Shown here: one piece after another, positions 51,740-60,157 of the stretch
Layout of the letters: each line of letters begins with the position of its first letter
Position numbering within the stretch: the stretch's first letter is position 1
NCBI GenBank assembly: GCA_031317595.1
Contig: JANCMB010000001.1
Location: 992,001 to 1,056,000 of the forward strand
Source: Glutamicibacter sp. PS
GTDB lineage: Bacteria; Actinomycetota; Actinomycetes; Actinomycetales; Micrococcaceae
DNA length: 64,000 nt
Direction: 5' to 3'
Notes under the pieces: generated by a model
What the model was told of the DNA's origin: nothing
What the model saw: only the letters and a program-made list of their open reading frames with translations
Database searches by the model: none
Program-made: the position numbers and the translations under genes

Positions 51740-52960
51740 ATGCGCATCGCCATGCTGTCTCTGCACACCTCACCGGTGTCTCAGCCAGGGACCGGGGACG
51801 CCGGCGGAATGAATGTGTACGTGTTGCAGCTCGCCATGGCGCTGGCGGGTATGGGACATGAGGTCCACATGGTGACCCGCGGCGCCGGCACGGCACAGGT
51901 GCAAGACGTTGCCGCCAACCTGTGGCATCACGAAGTACCTGTCCGCCCCGGACAGCAGCTCAGCAAGGAGCAACTCGCTGATGTATTAGAAGAGGCCTCC
52001 GAGGCCATAGCCACGCATTTTGACGGGTGGTTCGCTTCGGGACAGGGTTTCGACGTGCTCCATGCACATTATTGGCTATCTGGGCGTGTTGCCGAGTCCT
52101 TGCACAGCCACTGGGGCACACCCTTCGCGCTGACGCTACACACCAGTGCCGCGGTGAAAATGCACGAGTCGAACCTTCCCGAGACACCCGAACGCCTCGA
52201 GGCAGAACGCCAGCTACTTGCCCGGGCCGATGCCGTCATTGCCAATACACCGGTCGAGGCCGACCAGCTGGTGCGCTACTACGCGGTGGACGAAGCCAAG
52301 CTGTCTGTAATTACCCCGGGCGTGGATCACGTACGGTTCAATCCTGCAGCGCAAGCGGAGCACATCAGGGCTCCCGAAGGGTCGGACCTGCATGTGGTGT
52401 ATGCCGGGCGCATGCAAAAGCTCAAGGGCCCGCATATCTTGTTGCAGGCACTAGCCAAGGCACGGCAAAAGCGTCCGGATCTACGGTTGACCGCCCAACT
52501 TATTGGGGCGAATTCGGGGGCCGACGCCTACGACGTCCCCGGAATGGTGCAGCAGCTCGACCTTGAGGACGTTGTGGAACTTTGCGCCCCTTGTCCCCCG
52601 GAAGTACTGGCGGCTTACTTCGCTGCAGCCGATATAGTAGCGGTGCCATCGCTCTCCGAGACATTTGGCCTAGTCGCGGCCGAGGCACAAGCCTGTGGCA
52701 CTCCGGTGTTGGCTAATCGCGTAGGCGGGCTCTCCCATGCGGTCATCGACCGTCATACCGGCTGGCTAATTGAAGCCGAGGAACGGGTGAAATCGTGGGC
52801 CACGGCGCTCATTCGGCTAGCCGAAAACCCGCAGGCCATTGAGCGCGCCTCCGAGGCCGCGATAGCTCATGCACGGAGCTTAACGTGGACCGCGGCCGCC
52901 GAACACACGCTGAACTGTTATCAGCAATTGTTGTGCCCGACGGCCGGTCGGTGTCAGTAA
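51740..52960 (+). CDS. mshA: D-inositol-3-phosphate glycosyltransferase (mycothiol synthesis)
   Basis: MshA transfers GlcNAc from UDP-GlcNAc to inositol 3-phosphate, the first step of mycothiol synthesis. The 406-residue GT4 enzyme has the family marker SQPGTGDAGGMNVYV at about 15-29, LHAHYWLSGRVAE, TLHTSAAVK, the donor-site VVYAGRMQKLKGPHIL and SLSETFGLVAAEAQACGTPV. CGGAGTATTC precedes the ATG. mshC lies 10 kb away; the middle gene (mshB) is not in the window. Its stop is three bases from the stop of the convergent MaoC gene. Confidence 0.94.
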   Translation: MRIAMLSLHTSPVSQPGTGDAGGMNVYVLQLAMALAGMGHEVHMVTRGAGTAQVQDVAANLWHHEVPVRPGQQLSKEQLADVLEEASEAIATHFDGWFASGQGFDVLHAHYWLSGRVAESLHSHWGTPFALTLHTSAAVKMHESNLPETPERLEAERQLLARADAVIANTPVEADQLVRYYAVDEAKLSVITPGVDHVRFNPAAQAEHIRAPEGSDLHVVYAGRMQKLKGPHILLQALAKARQKRPDLRLTAQLIGANSGADAYDVPGMVQQLDLEDVVELCAPCPPEVLAAYFAAADIVAVPSLSETFGLVAAEAQACGTPVLANRVGGLSHAVIDRHTGWLIEAEERVKSWATALIRLAENPQAIERASEAAIAHARSLTWTAAAEHTLNCYQQLLCPTAGRCQ

Positions 52961-52963
52961 CGT

Positions 52964-53830
52964 CTAGGACTCGCGCTCTAAAACCAACTCAAAGTGTGGC
53001 TTGCCGCGTCGCGAGTTCCAGGCCGAAACGCGATACCCATTAGCCTGCGGCTCGAAGGCTAGGTCCACGGAGCCGGGCAGTAGCACCGGAGTTTTGAAGT
53101 CGATGTGCCACCGGTAGCTACCCGCCTGCGGTTCAATTCCTGCCAAGGCACGGGCGCCCAGATAGATGCCATGGGCGATCGCCCGTGGCATACCCAAGGC
53201 CTTCGCGCTGAGCCCACTGAGGTGAATGGGGTTGAAGTCCCCGGATACTTTCGCCCAGCGGCGCCCGGTGCCGGCATCCAACTTCCAATGTGCGGTGCGC
53301 CGCGGGGTGTCCGCCGCTGACTCGGGGGCTTCCGATACCTTAGGCGCGGCGACTCCGGGCAGCGAAACGCCCTTGGCTAGGAAGACATGTCGCATCTCCA
53401 TGCGGGTGCTGGAGCCAACCAGGATCTCGACCACTAGTTCGCAGCTTGTGCCCTTGCGATGCGCAGCCAAGTTCTCTGCTCGCACCTGCACGTCGAAGCT
53501 TTCTGCGGCATCAAGTGGCTCAGCGACACTGATCTGGCTTGAAAGGTGGATCATGCCCAGCAGCGGCAACGGGAAGTCGTCGCGTGCCATCAGCGACATC
53601 GCCAGTGGAAAGACCTGGGTATGTACGAACAGGCTGGGCAAGATGTCGTTATTCGGTGCACCCGTCGCCTGACAGTAGGCGTCGAGTGCCGCCCGGTCCA
53701 CGATTGCCCCGGAGTAAACCAGCGTGGTCTGCGGCAAAACCGCTGCCTTGGGCTTGCGCCCGATGGTTCGTAGCGCGCGGGCATAGACTCCGCCGAGGCC
53801 CGGTATTTCGGTCACGAGTTGGGCTTCCAT
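52964..53830 (-). CDS. MaoC-type (R)-enoyl-CoA hydratase
   Basis: A 288-residue double-hot-dog protein. The C-terminal half has the hydratase motif in RWAKVSGDFNPIHLSGLSAKALGMPRAIAHGIYL-like order (Asp and His of DFNPIH), followed by a second half with GSVDLAFEPQANGY. The ATG at 53830 overlaps the fabG stop (TAATG), so the two are translationally coupled. In the MaoC-FabG-thiolase operon it would hydrate or dehydrate acyl-CoA intermediates in fatty-acid oxidation or polyester-like pathways. An upstream reading frame beginning in fabG is rejected. Confidence 0.86.
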   Translation of the reverse strand: MEAQLVTEIPGLGGVYARALRTIGRKPKAAVLPQTTLVYSGAIVDRAALDAYCQATGAPNNDILPSLFVHTQVFPLAMSLMARDDFPLPLLGMIHLSSQISVAEPLDAAESFDVQVRAENLAAHRKGTSCELVVEILVGSSTRMEMRHVFLAKGVSLPGVAAPKVSEAPESAADTPRRTAHWKLDAGTGRRWAKVSGDFNPIHLSGLSAKALGMPRAIAHGIYLGARALAGIEPQAGSYRWHIDFKTPVLLPGSVDLAFEPQANGYRVSAWNSRRGKPHFELVLERES

Positions 53831-55167
53831 TAGGCGCCCACCAACGACTGTCCACATACCCGCAAGGTTTGCCCGTTGAGACCGGCGGCAGCATCCGATC
53901 CGAGGAAGGCAATGGCTTCGGCCACGTCCTGCGGCAAGCCGCCCTGCATGAGTGAAGGCAGAACCAGCCGGGCGACGGTTCGGGTACCCAACGGGATCTT
54001 CGCGGTCATTTCCGTTTCAATGAAGCCTGGGGCCACCGCGGCGATGGAGCCGCCGCTTTCGGCGAAACGCTCGGCGCTGGCACGCACCATGCCAATGACT
54101 CCGCCCTTGCTGGCCGCGTAGTTGCTCTGCCCGCGGTTGCCGGCAATGCCCGAGGTTGAAGCGAGCGAAACCACTCGCAGGCCCGGCAGGTCAGCAGCCA
54201 GGAAGGCCTCGTTCATGCGCAACTGGCTGGCGATGTTCACGGCAATCACCGAATCCCAGCGCGCCTGATCCATATTGGCCAGCAGCTTATCGCGAGTGAT
54301 ACCGGCATTGTGGACCACCAAGTCGAGATGACCGTAACGATTCACCGCGTGATCGATGATGCGCTGCCCGGCATCGGCGGCGGTGACATCCAACTGCAAT
54401 GTCGTTCCGTGCACCTCATTGGCCACCGCGGCTAGTGCCTCTCCGGCCGCTGGCATATCCACGAGGACGACCTGCGCACCGTCTCGGTACAGAACGCGGG
54501 CAATTGCGGCGCCGATGCCGCGGGCGGCACCGGTAACGACGGCAACCTTGCCGACCAACGGGCGTTCCGGATCTGCAGGTAGCGAACCTTCATCGTTGCG
54601 TACGGTCAGGAACTGGCCATCGACGTAGGCGCTGCGACCGGAGAAGAAAAAGCGTAGGGCCCCCAAGGCGCTTGGGCTGGTCACCGTGGTGTCCTCGGCC
54701 AGCAGCACGCCATTGGCAGTGGCGCCGCCGCGCATTTCACGGCCCAGCGATCGCATGGCACCGTCAATACCTTGGCGCACTGCCGCGACGGCCGGCTCAT
54801 CGTGGGCCAGCGCCGGCCGTGAAACCGACACCAGACGGCCGCCGGGCAACAACTGACGGAGTGCGCCACCAGCGGTGAGCATCACCTCGCCGAGCTGTTC
54901 GGGGTGGGTTAGCTCATCGAGCAAGAGCAGGATGCCGCCGAGCTTGTCGCCTTGAGCGTCGTGACGGCGCACATCGATCCCCCAGGAGGTCAGCTCGTCG
55001 GAGAGTTGTTGCGCGCGTGCGCTGGCGCCAAGGACCAATAGCGGTCCGGGCAACAGTGCGCTGCCCGGTTCGTAGCGACGCAAGCGTGGCGGGCGCGGCA
55101 GACCAAGAAGTTTGGCAACCTTTTTGGTGTAGCCGCTGTTGACCAGTTCGAGGTACTTGTCAGCCAT
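53830..55167 (-). CDS. High-molecular-weight 3-oxoacyl-ACP/CoA reductase, FabG4-like
   Basis: A 445-residue reductase, about twice the length of FabG, as in the FabG4 group. The N-terminal domain (about 1-200) is flavodoxin-like; the C-terminal SDR domain has the NAD site VVTGAARGIGAAIARVLYRD and the catalytic Ser, Tyr and Lys in SLASTSGIAGNRGQSNYAASK. FabG4 enzymes reduce acyl-CoA substrates. GGAGG supports the ATG at 55167, two bases before the thiolase stop. It is the middle gene of thiolase-fabG-maoC. Confidence 0.9.
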   Translation of the reverse strand: MADKYLELVNSGYTKKVAKLLGLPRPPRLRRYEPGSALLPGPLLVLGASARAQQLSDELTSWGIDVRRHDAQGDKLGGILLLLDELTHPEQLGEVMLTAGGALRQLLPGGRLVSVSRPALAHDEPAVAAVRQGIDGAMRSLGREMRGGATANGVLLAEDTTVTSPSALGALRFFFSGRSAYVDGQFLTVRNDEGSLPADPERPLVGKVAVVTGAARGIGAAIARVLYRDGAQVVLVDMPAAGEALAAVANEVHGTTLQLDVTAADAGQRIIDHAVNRYGHLDLVVHNAGITRDKLLANMDQARWDSVIAVNIASQLRMNEAFLAADLPGLRVVSLASTSGIAGNRGQSNYAASKGGVIGMVRASAERFAESGGSIAAVAPGFIETEMTAKIPLGTRTVARLVLPSLMQGGLPQDVAEAIAFLGSDAAAGLNGQTLRVCGQSLVGA

Positions 55168-55169
55168 GT

Positions 55170-56462
55170 TTAGCGCGCCTCCACAATCGCGACGACACCC
55201 TGGCCACCGGCGGCACAAACGGAAATCAATGCCCGGCCCGAGCCCTTTTCATGCAGCATCTTCGCGGTGCTGGCCACGATACGGCCACCGGTAGCTGCGA
55301 ACGGGTGCCCGGCGGCCAACGAAGAACCATTGACGTTGAGCTTGCTACGGTCGATAGCGCCCAGCGGCGCTTCGAGCCCGAGCTTCTCGCGGCAGAACTG
55401 CTCGTCCTCCCAAGCGGCCAGGGTCGAGAGCACGGTACCGGCAAATGCCTCATGGATTTCGTAGAAGTCGAAGTCCTGCAAGGTCAGCCCGTTGCGTGCG
55501 AGCAGGCGTGCGGTGGCGTAGGCGGGGGCCATCAGGAGGCCTTCGGCTCCGTGCACAAAGTCCACTGCGGCGGCTTCGAAGTCGACGAAATTCGCCAGCA
55601 TCGGCAGATCGTTGGCCTCGGCATATTCTTCACTGCCGAGCAGCACGGTCGAGGCTCCGTCGGTCAGAGGGGTGGAGTTACCAGCGGTCATGGTGGCCCG
55701 CTCCCCCAGTGACTTGCCGAAGGCCGGCTTGAGCTTACCCAGTTTCTCCAGCGTGGAATCCGGGCGCAGATTGTTGTCGCGGCTCAGTCCACGGAAAGGC
55801 GTGATCAGGTCGTCGAAGAACCCGCGCTCATAGGCGGCAGCTAGGTTCTGATGGCTGGCCAATGCCAGTTCGTCCTGTGCGGTACGGGTGATCCCCCAGG
55901 CCTCGGTGGTGAGCGCCTGGTGCTCGCCCATGGATAGCCCGGTGCGTGGTTCGCCGGTGCCCGGTGCGCTAGGAGCGAGGTGGGCTGGACGCAGCTTGCT
56001 TAGGGCGCTGAGCTTGTCCTTGGTGCTGCGGGCGCGAGCGAGTTCGAGCAAAATGCGACGCAGCGGTTCTGAAACGGCGATCGGAGCATCCGAGGTGGTG
56101 TCCACGCCGCCGCCGATGGCGGAATCAAGCTGGCCGAGTTTGATCTTATTGGCCAGTGATCCGATGGACTCCATGCCGGTAGCGCAGGCCATCTGGACGT
56201 CATAGGCCGGAGTGGCTGGATCCAGAGAGCTACCGAGCACGCATTCTCGGATCAGGTTGAAGTCTTTAGAGTGTTTCAGCACCGCACCGCCGGAGACGGC
56301 GCCAATGCGCTGACCTTGCAGTCCGAAGCGGGCGATCAGCCCTTCGAGGGCTGCGGTGAACATGTCCTGGTTCGAGGCGTTGGTGTAAGCGGTGTTGGCA
56401 CGGGCGAAGGGAATGCGATTGCCACCGATGATGACGGCTTGGCGTGGCGCGGCAGTTGCCAT
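55170..56462 (-). CDS. fadI: Acetyl-CoA C-acyltransferase (thiolase)
   Basis: A 430-residue thiolase. The nucleophile Cys93 lies in VQMACATGMES, the acidic His in NGSSLAAGHPFAATGGR and the second catalytic Cys in ISVCAAGGQGVV. It cleaves 3-ketoacyl-CoA in the last step of beta-oxidation or runs in reverse. It opens the thiolase-fabG-maoC operon and is divergent from a TetR regulator; an operator-like inverted repeat lies between them. Confidence 0.92.
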   Translation of the reverse strand: MATAAPRQAVIIGGNRIPFARANTAYTNASNQDMFTAALEGLIARFGLQGQRIGAVSGGAVLKHSKDFNLIRECVLGSSLDPATPAYDVQMACATGMESIGSLANKIKLGQLDSAIGGGVDTTSDAPIAVSEPLRRILLELARARSTKDKLSALSKLRPAHLAPSAPGTGEPRTGLSMGEHQALTTEAWGITRTAQDELALASHQNLAAAYERGFFDDLITPFRGLSRDNNLRPDSTLEKLGKLKPAFGKSLGERATMTAGNSTPLTDGASTVLLGSEEYAEANDLPMLANFVDFEAAAVDFVHGAEGLLMAPAYATARLLARNGLTLQDFDFYEIHEAFAGTVLSTLAAWEDEQFCREKLGLEAPLGAIDRSKLNVNGSSLAAGHPFAATGGRIVASTAKMLHEKGSGRALISVCAAGGQGVVAIVEAR

Positions 56463-56510
56463 GAAGCTACTCCTGTGAAGTTCGAACTGTGGGGTGTATT
56501 ACTGTAACCA

Positions 56511-56527
56511 AGAGTACATGATACTCT
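56511..56527. promoter_or_regulatory. TetR-type operator candidate
   Basis: AGAGTA, five bases, TACTCT is a perfect inverted repeat in the 72-base gap between the divergent thiolase and tetR starts. It is well placed for repression of both directions. Confidence 0.55.
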
Positions 56528-56534
56528 GAGTAAC

Positions 56535-57203
56535 GTGAAGAACGTCACCCCTATGAATGATGTCACCGAGGACGGACGCGCCGCGCGCTGGCAGAACCAC
56601 CGCACCGAGCGCCGCACCGAACTGTTGACGCTGGCCCGTAAGGCCGTGCATCAGCTCGGCCCGGGGGCATCCATGGAGGAAATCGCCTCGCATGCGCAGA
56701 CCTCTAAGCCGGTGTATTACCGATACTTCGGGGACAAGGAAGGACTGCGCCGGGCCCTCGGCGCCATGGTGATCACGGACTTTCGTCACCGGGTCATTGA
56801 CGCCGCGCTGGCCAAGGACGACGAGCGAGCCGCACTGCGCGCCATGGTCGGCGCCTACCTGGAGTTGGCCCAACGCAGCCCCAACCTCTACTACTTCGTC
56901 ACCAGCGGAGACCTCGAAGCAACAACAAACAGCGAGGAAGAAAGCCCCTCGGCAGCGCTGAACGCCTTCTTCACCGAGATCACCGCGCTAATGACCGACC
57001 GACTATCCAGCTATCTGCACGAAGCCGGTTCCAGCGACCCGCACGCAGTCTCGCTCTGGCCGCGTGCCGCGCTGGGCATGGTGCGAGCCGCGGGAGAATC
57101 CTGGCTGAGCCAACCCGAAGGCCCAAACAAGCCACCGCTAGATGAACTGGCCGACGCACTCACGACCTGGCTGATCAACGGCATCGCTGCCGCAACGCAT
57201 TGA
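56535..57203 (+). CDS. TetR family regulator of fatty-acid genes
   Basis: A 222-residue repressor. The N-terminal helix-turn-helix is in ARKAVHQLGPGASMEEIASHAQTSKPVYYRYFGDKEGLRRAL-like order (about 30-70), and a helical ligand domain follows. Neighbours (thiolase operon, acyl-CoA oxidase) suggest an acyl-CoA ligand; that is inference. GTG at 56535 or ATG at 56553 are possible starts. It is 22 bases upstream of the acyl-CoA oxidase gene. Confidence 0.88.
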   Translation: MKNVTPMNDVTEDGRAARWQNHRTERRTELLTLARKAVHQLGPGASMEEIASHAQTSKPVYYRYFGDKEGLRRALGAMVITDFRHRVIDAALAKDDERAALRAMVGAYLELAQRSPNLYYFVTSGDLEATTNSEEESPSAALNAFFTEITALMTDRLSSYLHEAGSSDPHAVSLWPRAALGMVRAAGESWLSQPEGPNKPPLDELADALTTWLINGIAAATH

Positions 57204-57225
57204 ACAACGAAAGGGAGTCATATCC

Positions 57226-59256
57226 ATGAGCACCAACCGCATCGACGTCGCCGCGCTCGGTCAACAGCTACTGGGCGATTACGCTCAGATCCGCACCGCC
57301 TCACGCGCCCGCGCCGCCCGCCCGGAGCTGCAACGCGACCCCGCGCTGGGCATGGACGAGCACCGCGAACGTGTCTTGGCACAGTTGAAAATCCTCGTGG
57401 AAGAGCAGGCCGTACAGCGCGCTTTCCCGAAAACCTATGGCGGACATGACGATCACGGCGGATCCTTGGCAGCCTTCGAGGAACTGGTTGCCGCCGACCC
57501 GTCACTGCAGATCAAGGCCGGCGTGCAGTGGGGACTCTTTGCCGGGGCGATCTTGCACCTCGGCACCGAAGAGCACCACGCCAAGTGGCTGCCGGATGCG
57601 ATGGACCTGACCGTTCCCGGAGCCTTTGCCATGACCGAGATCGGTCACGGTTCGGATGTTGCGGCCGTTGCGACCACCGCCACCTACGACAAGGACACCG
57701 AAGAGTTCGTCATTCACACCCCCTTCCGCGCGGCGTGGAAAGAGTTCCTTGGCAACGCAGGATTGCATGGCACCGCTGCCACCGTCTTCGCCCAACTGAT
57801 CACCAATGGTGTGAATCACGGGGTGCACTGCTTCTACGTGCCGATCCGTGACGAGAACGGCCAGTTCCTCCCCGGCGTGGGCGGCGAGGACGACGGGCTA
57901 AAGGGCGGGCTCAACGGAATCGACAACGGTCGACTGCACTTTGACCACGTCCGCGTGCCGCGCACCAATCTGCTCAACCGCTACGGCGATGTGGCCGCGG
58001 ACGGCAGCTATTCCTCCCCCATCGCGTCGCCGGGCCGTCGCTTCTTCACCATGCTCGGAACGCTCGTTCAGGGACGTGTTTCCTTGGATGGGGCGGCGAC
58101 CAATGCCTCGAAGATTGCGCTGCAGATCGCGGTGAGCTACGCCAACCAGCGGCGCCAGTTCACCAGCGTGTCGGAAACCGAAGAGACCACGCTCTTGGAT
58201 TATCAGCGCCACCAGCGTCGCCTCCTGCCACGCCTGGCTCGCACCTATGCGGCAAGCTTCGCGCACGATGGGCTGCTCGAGAAATTCGATGCCGTCTTCT
58301 CCGGCCGCGCCGATTCCGATGACGACCGTCAAGATCTCGAAACCTTGGCCGCTGCGCTGAAGCCGCTCAGTACCTGGGATGCACTCGACACGCTGCAAGA
58401 ATCTCGTGAGGCCTGTGGTGGCTCGGGCTTTATCGCCAAGAACCGCTTCACCCAGCTCTACCAGGACCTCGATGTGTATGTGACCTTTGAGGGCGATAAC
58501 AACGTCCTGTTGCAGCTGGTCGGCAAGCGCCTGCTCACCGATTACGCCTCGGGTTTCCGCAAGCTGGATACCGGCGCGATGGCCATGTATGTGGCCAAGC
58601 AGGTCGGCACCGCCGCGCTACACCGCTCCGGTTTGCGTTCGGTGGTGCAGTCCGTGGTCGATGTCTCCGACGAACGCAAGAGCGCCAACTACTTCAAGGA
58701 TTCGCAGAATCAGCGCGAGCTGCTCACGGGACGCATTAATGCGCTGGTGGCAGAGATCGCCGGCAATCTCCGCGCGGCCGGTAAGGACAAGGTCAAGACC
58801 GCACAGGCGTTCAACGAAAATCAGGACACCCTGATTGCCGCAGCGCGCACTCACGGCGAACTGTTGCGTTTCGAAGCCTTCACCGAAGCTCTGGAGCGAG
58901 TCAGCGACGAAACCACCCGTGAGGTGCTGACCTGGCTGCGCGACGTGTTTGTGCTGTGCGTGATCGAACAGGATTTGGGCTGGTACCTGGCCAACGGCTG
59001 GCTTTCGATGCAGCGTGCACGTACGCTTCCCGAGTACATCAACCGCCTGCTGGCCCGCCTCCGTCCGCACGCCCAGGATCTGGTCGACGCCTTCGGATAT
59101 ACCCAGGATCACCTGCGTGCCGATATTTCCAGCGGTATCGAGGCCGAGCGCCAGGAAGAGGCCATGGCCTACTTCGCGGCATTGCGGGCTAGCGATCAGG
59201 CCCCAATCAGCGAAAAATCGCTACTGAAAAAGACCAAGGCCGCGGCTACCGCCTAG
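57226..59256 (+). CDS. Acyl-CoA oxidase/dehydrogenase, ACOX type
   Basis: A 676-residue flavoenzyme of the length of acyl-CoA oxidases, longer than acyl-CoA dehydrogenases (about 380). The FAD loop AFAMTEIGHGSDVAAV, the KNRFTQLYQDLDVYVTFEGDN segment near the expected catalytic Glu, and a C-terminal helical domain fit the ACOX branch. It makes the first double bond in beta-oxidation, possibly using oxygen. Operon with the tetR gene (22-base gap, AAAGGGAGT ribosome site). A large stem-loop follows the stop. Confidence 0.87.
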   Translation: MSTNRIDVAALGQQLLGDYAQIRTASRARAARPELQRDPALGMDEHRERVLAQLKILVEEQAVQRAFPKTYGGHDDHGGSLAAFEELVAADPSLQIKAGVQWGLFAGAILHLGTEEHHAKWLPDAMDLTVPGAFAMTEIGHGSDVAAVATTATYDKDTEEFVIHTPFRAAWKEFLGNAGLHGTAATVFAQLITNGVNHGVHCFYVPIRDENGQFLPGVGGEDDGLKGGLNGIDNGRLHFDHVRVPRTNLLNRYGDVAADGSYSSPIASPGRRFFTMLGTLVQGRVSLDGAATNASKIALQIAVSYANQRRQFTSVSETEETTLLDYQRHQRRLLPRLARTYAASFAHDGLLEKFDAVFSGRADSDDDRQDLETLAAALKPLSTWDALDTLQESREACGGSGFIAKNRFTQLYQDLDVYVTFEGDNNVLLQLVGKRLLTDYASGFRKLDTGAMAMYVAKQVGTAALHRSGLRSVVQSVVDVSDERKSANYFKDSQNQRELLTGRINALVAEIAGNLRAAGKDKVKTAQAFNENQDTLIAAARTHGELLRFEAFTEALERVSDETTREVLTWLRDVFVLCVIEQDLGWYLANGWLSMQRARTLPEYINRLLARLRPHAQDLVDAFGYTQDHLRADISSGIEAERQEEAMAYFAALRASDQAPISEKSLLKKTKAAATA

Positions 59257-59317
59257 GCCTGGACCGGTTCCTGAGCGGAACCACCTAGGGCCATTGGTGG
59301 CCCTGAACTCAACATAG

Positions 59318-59364
59318 CCGGCGGCGGCACCAAGCATGGAACCCATGCTTGGTGCCGCCGCCGG
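59318..59364. terminator. Perfect 22-bp hairpin between convergent genes
   Basis: The arms at 59318-59339 and 59343-59364 are exact reverse complements with a three-base loop (AAC). It lies 61 bases after the acyl-CoA oxidase stop and 38 bases before the end of the next gene. There is no T-run, but the position fits termination. Confidence 0.75.
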
Positions 59365-59401
59365 TGGCTTGCGACGAGGGCTACCTACGACGCTGGCTCT
59401 G

Positions 59402-59971
59402 CTACGAGAGGTCTTCGGCCTTGACCGCGGCACGAACCTCGACCTTTGGAGCCTGGTGTTCGCCGGCGGATGCCAGGCGTTGCACTTCCAGAATGCGAGG
59501 GTTTTCCCCTTCGGCGCTGTTCAGAATCCAGGGCCCGATCATCAGATAGCGCCCGTCGTTCTCCGCGGCAGTGACAACACCGGTGACTACGAAGCGACCG
59601 TAAGGGGCCTGCTCGATGCTGGTAGCCACCAAGTCCCCGTGGGAAATTTCGGATACCGGGCACGCGGTCGCTTCCAGGGCACCGTCGTAGTCGGCCGGGA
59701 AGGCCCGCACCTCCTTATCGGGGCTACGCTGGAGCTGCTTATCCTCGCCCACCTTCACGCTTTTAGGGACGCCGGCCAGCGGCTGGCCGCCCACCATCAG
59801 TTCGTCGGCGAAGCTGCAATGCACGGTGCCGGTCACCAGATAGTGGCCATAGCGTGCCGATTTATACAGCACGGAGACCACATCACCGGCGGAGACTTCG
59901 CTCAAAGCGGCCTTCATGCCCGCCACGTCACGCTTTGAGGGGCCTTTCAGAAATTCCTCTACCGTCATCAT
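59402..59971 (-). CDS. Unknown protein with two tandem copies of one domain
   Basis: A 189-residue soluble protein. Residues about 27-63 (SAGDVVSVLYKSARYGHYLV, TGTVHCSFADELMVGG) and about 109-147 (SHGDLVATSIEQAPYGRFVV, TGVVTAAENDGRYLMIG) share the pattern S-x-GD-x-V...YG-x-[YF]-x-VTG-x-V...[DE]-x-x-LM-x-G, indicating an internal duplication of a small beta-barrel-like unit. No known family could be named. ATG codons at 59971 and 59968 are both possible. Convergent with the acyl-CoA oxidase gene. Confidence 0.72.
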   Translation of the reverse strand: MMTVEEFLKGPSKRDVAGMKAALSEVSAGDVVSVLYKSARYGHYLVTGTVHCSFADELMVGGQPLAGVPKSVKVGEDKQLQRSPDKEVRAFPADYDGALEATACPVSEISHGDLVATSIEQAPYGRFVVTGVVTAAENDGRYLMIGPWILNSAEGENPRILEVQRLASAGEHQAPKVEVRAAVKAEDLS

Positions 59972-60157
59972 GCTCTTTCCATCGTTGAATCTGTTTCCTT
60001 AAACCCTATGCCATGCACGGGTCTTGTAGCCGGAGGAAAACCCGGGCCCAGCGCTGGCACCGCCCTGTTGTACCGTGGGCCCAAGGGCGCATGAGTTTGG
60101 CATGAAATACCTTGGCAACAAACTGTCAAAGAACCATTTCACAGCTAAGCTGTAAGG

